A stretch of 64,000 bases of DNA, from the NCBI RefSeq assembly GCF_900099705.1, contig NZ_LT629695.1, positions 3,286,001 to 3,350,000 on the forward strand, given 5' to 3'. The notes beneath the pieces were generated by a model. That model worked only from the letters and a program-made list of their open reading frames with translations. It was not told the DNA's origin and ran no database searches. Both the position numbers and the translations under genes were made by a program. Source of the stretch: Agrococcus jejuensis (GTDB lineage Bacteria; Actinomycetota; Actinomycetes; Actinomycetales; Microbacteriaceae). Shown here piece by piece: positions 61,821-64,000 of the stretch (the stretch's first letter is position 1; each line of letters begins with the position of its first letter).

Positions 61821-62291
61821 GTGACCGACGCCACGCCGCAGCCCGGCGACCGCATCCCGAGCCTCGACCCAGCCGCCGAGGTCGTCGCCCGCCTCGACGC
61901 GCTCTCGGATGCGTCGCGCGACGCGCCGCAGGATCAGTCGGCGCTGACCGCCCTCTGGCGAGCGGTGCTCGGCCTCGAGCGCTGGATCCTCATCGCCCGA
62001 GGCACGCCGGAGCAGCCGCGCCCCTTCGCGGTGTCGATCCCGCAAGGCCCGGTGCTGCTCGTCTTCTCGACGGCCGAGCGCGCTCGCGTCGGCGGCATGG
62101 CAGCCGGGCTCACGCAGGAGGAGGCGTCGCGACTCATCGCGACGCCGCTGCCCGCAGCGATCGAGTGGGCCGCGTCGTTCCAGGCTGTCGGCGTCGTGGG
62201 CATCGCGCTCGACCACGGCACGACGGGCGCGTGGACGCCGCTGGCGAACCTCGTGCCGATGCGCGACCACTTCGCCGCGAACCCAGCGTGA
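61821..62291 (+). CDS. Hypothetical protein, weakly SseB-like
   Basis: 156 aa from GTG 61821. The middle (GLERWILIARGTPEQPRPFA, LLVFSTAERARVGGMAAGL) and end (IATPLPAAIEWAASFQAVG) recall SseB N-terminal domains, but the match is weak. No membrane helix. Stop is 13 nt from the convergent dinB stop. Confidence 0.6.
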   Translation: MTDATPQPGDRIPSLDPAAEVVARLDALSDASRDAPQDQSALTALWRAVLGLERWILIARGTPEQPRPFAVSIPQGPVLLVFSTAERARVGGMAAGLTQEEASRLIATPLPAAIEWAASFQAVGVVGIALDHGTTGAWTPLANLVPMRDHFAANPA

Positions 62292-62304
62292 GGTCGGCGC
62301 CGGC

Positions 62305-63537
62305 CTAGCTGCCGGTGTCCTCGCGCTTGCGCTCGCGTCGCAGCATCGACGCGGGCGTGACGGCGAGCTGGCCGAAGCGGTCGTGCACGGCGTCGACCGC
62401 GCGCTCGGCGCTGCCCCAGTCCTCGCTGTCGTCCCACAGCAGTCCCGCGTCCGACGGATCGGAGAGCTGCGACATCTGCACGCCCAGCAGGCGCACGGGC
62501 GTGGGGTCGTCGAGCTCGTCGAGCAACTGCCACGCGGTCTCGACGACGACGCGCGTCACGTCGGTCGGGTCGGCGAGCGTGCGCGAGCGCGTGATGGTGC
62601 GGAAGTCGTGGAACCGCACCCGCAGCGTGACGGTGCGGCCGACGGCGCCCGCGGCGCGCAGGCGACGGCCGACGCCGGTGCCGAGGCGCAGGATCTCGCT
62701 GCGCAGGTCGTCGCGGTCGGTGACGTCGCGGCCGAACGTGTGGTTGTGGCCCATCGACCGCTCGCGCGGGCGCTCCTGCACGGCACGCACGTCGCGCGCC
62801 CATGCGAGTGCGTGCAGGTGCCTGCCAGAGGCCTGGCCGAACCATCCGACGAGCGTCGACTCCGCCGTGTTGGCGACGTCGGCGACCGTGCGCAGGCCGT
62901 AGCGCTCGAGCTTCTCCTGCGTGCGCTCCCCCACGCCCCACAGGGCGCTGACGGGCTGCGGATGCAGGAAGCCCAGCACGTCGTCGGCGGGCACCACGAG
63001 CAGGCCGTCGGGCTTCGCGCGGCCAGAGGCGAGCTTCGCGATGAACTTCGTCGACGACGCGCCCACCGACGCGATGAGGCCCGTCTCGGCCTGCACGCGC
63101 TCGCGGATGCGCGTGCCGATCGCGACGGCACCTCCGAGCAGTCGCCTGGCACCCGTGACGTCGACGAACGCCTCGTCGATGCCGAGCCGCTCGACCTCGG
63201 GCGAGAAGTCGTCGAGGATCGCCATCGTCTGCTGCGAGAGGCGCTGGTAGAGCGCGAAGTCGGGCTCGAGGATCACGGCGTTCGGGCACAGCTGCAGCGC
63301 ACGCCCCATGGGCATGGCCGAGTGCACGCCGAAGCGGCGCGCCTCGTACGTCGCCGCCGTCACGACCGAGCGCGACGAGTCGTGCCCGATGACGACGGGA
63401 AGGCCACGGAGGTCAGGGCGCGCGATGAGCGACGCCGTGGCGAAGAACGCGTCGAGGTCGACGTGCAGGATCGTCGCCGACGCGTCGTCGACGTCGGGGC
63501 TCGACACCATGCGGTTCGAGCCGTCCTGCTTGCTCAC
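62305..63537 (-). CDS. dinB: DNA polymerase IV
   Basis: 410 aa Y-family polymerase: LHVDLDAFFATASLIARPDL (metal Asps), VVTAATYEARRFGVHSAMPM, RLGIDEAFVDVTGARRL (catalytic D-E), HhH region ALWGVGERTQEKL and a little-finger domain (HNHTFGRDVTDRDDL). Translesion synthesis after DNA damage. GTG 63535-63537 is chosen because a degenerate PafBC-type promoter ends 6 nt upstream; an internal ATG at 63510 is an alternative. It lacks an obvious beta-clamp motif at the very C-terminus. Confidence 0.92.
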   Translation of the reverse strand: MSKQDGSNRMVSSPDVDDASATILHVDLDAFFATASLIARPDLRGLPVVIGHDSSRSVVTAATYEARRFGVHSAMPMGRALQLCPNAVILEPDFALYQRLSQQTMAILDDFSPEVERLGIDEAFVDVTGARRLLGGAVAIGTRIRERVQAETGLIASVGASSTKFIAKLASGRAKPDGLLVVPADDVLGFLHPQPVSALWGVGERTQEKLERYGLRTVADVANTAESTLVGWFGQASGRHLHALAWARDVRAVQERPRERSMGHNHTFGRDVTDRDDLRSEILRLGTGVGRRLRAAGAVGRTVTLRVRFHDFRTITRSRTLADPTDVTRVVVETAWQLLDELDDPTPVRLLGVQMSQLSDPSDAGLLWDDSEDWGSAERAVDAVHDRFGQLAVTPASMLRRERKREDTGS

Positions 63538-63543
63538 GTGCCC

Positions 63544-63566
63544 ATCGTCGCAGCAGCCGCCGACAC
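63544..63566 (-). promoter_or_regulatory. Candidate PafBC-type promoter of dinB
   Basis: On the - strand GTGTCGGCG (63558-63566) matches 7 of 9 of TTGTCRGTG, followed after exactly 8 nt by GACGAT (63544-63549) at the -10 position and, 6 nt later, the GTG start. The -10 is imperfect (GA in place of TA). Suggestive rather than proven. Confidence 0.4.
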
Positions 63567-63642
63567 CGCGGACACGGCTCGCCAGGTCCTCCCAGCGATG
63601 TCCGACCAGAGGTGGATGTGGCGCTGTCACCACCGTGCCAGC

Positions 63643-64000
63643 ATGAGAGGCATGCAGCACCCCTGGACCCGGTACGTCGCCATCGGGGACTCGTTCACCG
63701 AGGGCGTCGGCGACGACGAGGCGAGCCTGCCGAACGGCGTGCGCGGCTGGGCGGATCGCGTCGCCGAGGAGCTCGCGCGCACGAACCACGACATGGCGTA
63801 CGCCAACCTCGCCATCCGCGGCCGCCTGCTCGACCAGATCGCGTCCGAGCAGATCGACGCGGCGCTCGCGCTCCAGCCCGACCTCATCTCGATCTCGGCG
63901 GGCGGCAACGACCTGCTGCGCCCCGGCGCCGACCCCGACCGCGTCGCCGGCCGCCTCGAGCGCGCGATCGAGCGGCTGTCGGTCGACGGCGCGACCGTCG
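63643..64000 (+). CDS. SGNH/GDSL-type hydrolase, N-terminal part (cut by window edge)
   Basis: About 119 residues visible. Block I is WTRYVAIGDSFTEGVGDDE (catalytic Ser in GDS), block III ISISAGGNDLLRP (G-x-N-D). This is the actinobacterial lipase/esterase of the SGNH fold; substrate unknown. Start may be ATG 63643 (CACCGT lies 6 nt upstream) or ATG 63652 in the same frame. Confidence 0.9.
   Translation, partial: MRGMQHPWTRYVAIGDSFTEGVGDDEASLPNGVRGWADRVAEELARTNHDMAYANLAIRGRLLDQIASEQIDAALALQPDLISISAGGNDLLRPGADPDRVAGRLERAIERLSVDGATV

Larger units (their letters stand above)
27510..62932 (-). repeat. Dif-directed GGGGGAG motif, right arm
   Basis: Copies on the - strand (CTCCCCC on +) begin at 27510, 27570, 28795, 29440, 33445, 35665, 42225, 44830, 46855, 50404, 52161, 56330, 61148 and 62926. 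No + strand GGGGGAG was found right of dif. They fall in genes of both orientations, so neither codon bias nor ribosome sites explain the strand choice. Confidence 0.7.

Overview
The window is very G+C-rich (about 70% by eye), with tightly packed genes, many GTG starts and ATGA/GTGA/TGATG stop-start overlaps. A mycothiol ligase (MshC), PafB/PafC, a TrmI-type tRNA methyltransferase and a polyprenol-mannose synthase beside an apolipoprotein N-acyltransferase mark it as actinobacterial. The overall style suggests Microbacteriaceae (for example an Agrococcus-like species), which is inference. No prophage, insertion sequence, CRISPR array or rRNA was seen; there is one tRNA.

Region 1 (1-27 kb) is mostly accessory metabolism. 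A glycerol/dihydroxyacetone block has glpF-glpK divergent from dhaK-dhaL-dhaM, followed by a frameshifted acyltransferase. Next come an Asp/Glu-type racemase with a LysR regulator, an M4 metalloprotease that carries what looks like its own inhibitor domain, a DsbA-like protein, and a copper P-type ATPase/DUF305 pair behind two CsoR-like operators. After these lie a GntR/ABC-2 transporter operon, many small stress or repair-type proteins (DUF1905, VOC, DHFR-like, GNAT, DNA glycosylase), and several poorly known membrane proteins and gene remnants.

At 26904-26931 there is a near-textbook XerCD dif site, so the window spans the chromosome replication terminus. The heptamer GGGGGAG lies only on the + strand left of this site (10 copies) and only on the - strand right of it (14 copies). 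It points at dif from both sides and ignores gene orientation, as expected of the FtsK-orienting (KOPS/AIMS-like) motif of this lineage. This is the most interesting signal in the window.

Region 2 (27-45 kb) holds a UvrA-like ABC ATPase, a cystathionine-gamma-synthase-type enzyme and a lipid kinase overlapping an App1-type phosphatase gene. It also has a response regulator/histidine kinase/TAXI-binding-protein operon divergent from an MHS transporter, an S9 peptidase/SDR operon, and an NfeD/SPFH/glycerophosphodiesterase operon.

Region 3 (45-64 kb) is conserved housekeeping. One overlapping run on the - strand holds HAD, trmI, FKBP, pafB, pafC, tatA, tatC, helY-like, lnt and ppm, and beyond it lie PAC2, mshC, uppP and an M20 peptidase. 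This matches the Mycobacterium Rv2092c-Rv2141c neighbourhood, but the ARC/dop/pup/proteasome/pafA block is missing. A tRNA-Leu(GAG), small proteins, dinB and a truncated SGNH hydrolase finish the window. About a dozen genes have a TANNNT hexamer only 6-7 nt before the start codon, which suggests leaderless transcripts.
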